From Bacteroides sp. (GTDB lineage: Bacteria > Bacillota > Clostridia > Oscillospirales > Acutalibacteraceae): a stretch of DNA of 43,956 nt. The position numbers were made by a program, and so were the translations under genes. Positions within the stretch are counted from its first letter, which is position 1, and each line of letters starts with the position of its first letter. This document shows positions 43,805-43,956 of the stretch, one piece after another. The notes beneath the pieces are model-generated. The model was not told the origin of the DNA. It saw only the letters and a program-made list of their open reading frames with translations, and made no database searches. The stretch covers positions 1-43,956 of the forward strand of contig JAMPEQ010000015.1 of the NCBI GenBank assembly GCA_023665085.1, read 5' to 3'.

Positions 43805-43940
43805 ACTGCTTGAGAGACAGAGACATAAAAATGTAAACGGCTCGAAGGCATAATAAAATATCATATCTTCAATGCTTTATTCATTTAAAATATGACCGCT
43901 TGAAACACCCGGAAGGGTATAAAAGAGAGGAATAAAAAAG
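43805..43940 (+). ncRNA. Long 5' leader, possible riboswitch of unknown class
   Basis: About 135 nt between the promoter and the ATG. Features: ACAT-AAA-ATGT hairpin, ACCC-GGAA-GGGT hairpin (43907-43918), ACGG against CCG arms enclosing an AT-rich middle, and a GCTTGA word near each end. It matches no riboswitch consensus I can recall. Confidence 0.35.
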
Positions 43941-43956
43941 ATGAAAAAAGGTGTTG
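43941..43956 (+). CDS. Start of a gene cut by the window edge
   Basis: ATG at 43941 encodes MKKGV before the window ends. GAGAGGA lies 10 nt upstream and a promoter and long leader precede it. Too short to identify. Confidence 0.5.

Noticed and set aside
43805-43940. Glycine or SAM riboswitch in the right-edge leader
   Set aside because: Fragments such as GAGAGAC and CGAAGGCA recall the glycine aptamer, but the remaining consensus (CTCTCAGG-type 3' half) is missing.
1-43956. tRNA or rRNA genes and CRISPR arrays
   Set aside because: No cloverleaf with a conserved T-arm, no rRNA sequence and no repeat-spacer array was seen.

Overview
The window reads as chromosomal DNA of a low-GC, spore-forming member of the Clostridia, most like the Ruminococcaceae/Oscillospiraceae. 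Pointers are the spoIIAA-spoIIAB-sigF operon, the scpA-scpB-DUF2953-gerW-D,D-carboxypeptidase-rluB block, a T-box in front of valS, AT-rich intergenic DNA with strong GGAGG ribosome binding sites, and a Gram-positive WapA-like secreted RHS protein. Taxonomy is inferred from gene content only.

Region 1 (about 1-12,050, nearly all minus strand) is an accessory polymorphic-toxin island. An ECF-like sigma factor and a membrane anti-sigma factor (DUF4367-type) lie upstream of a small secreted protein and a 2153-residue RHS/YD-repeat protein. That protein ends in a pretoxin HINT domain and an 83-residue toxin tip, followed by a 4-nt-overlapping immunity gene. Downstream is an orphan second RHS tip with no usable start, a different toxin end, its own 4-nt-overlapping membrane immunity gene and a related terminator. 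This is the arrangement expected for a silent, swappable tip cassette. The sigma gene and the toxin operon carry near-identical promoter-like elements (TTCACAAT and GGTATAT at the same spacing), suggesting the sigma factor drives both. A lone tnpV gene marks the island's edge.

Region 2 (12,100-18,300) is housekeeping: DUF4364 diverging from DUF1858-trmK-Nif3-rqcH-ispD-ispF-DUF2804, with the two divergent promoters sharing one palindromic -35 box. Region 3 (18,400-29,480) holds a lipoprotein/response regulator/histidine kinase operon, DUF1385-prmC-M50 protease, the scp/sporulation block, and an AraC-type regulator with an apparent internal deletion.

Region 4 (29,500-37,000) encodes a three-subunit biotin carboxyltransferase set that resembles soluble transcarboxylase more than a sodium pump, then a convergent gene gap with a possible structured RNA. 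It continues with the hexuronate genes uxaB-uxaA behind a roughly 470-nt promoter-to-terminator leader that contains three ribosome-binding-site-preceded mini-ORFs, two of them only two codons long. Region 5 (36,840-43,956) has T-box-valS-folC, the spoIIA operon with a foldable leader, a 25-codon membrane peptide gene after sigF, metA (minus) and a long leader for a gene that runs off the right edge.

The two candidates for something undescribed are the sigma-controlled RHS toxin island with its silent tip cassette and unrecognised toxin/immunity pairs, and the mini-ORF leader upstream of uxaBA. No searches or folding programs were run. All assignments are from reading the sequence.
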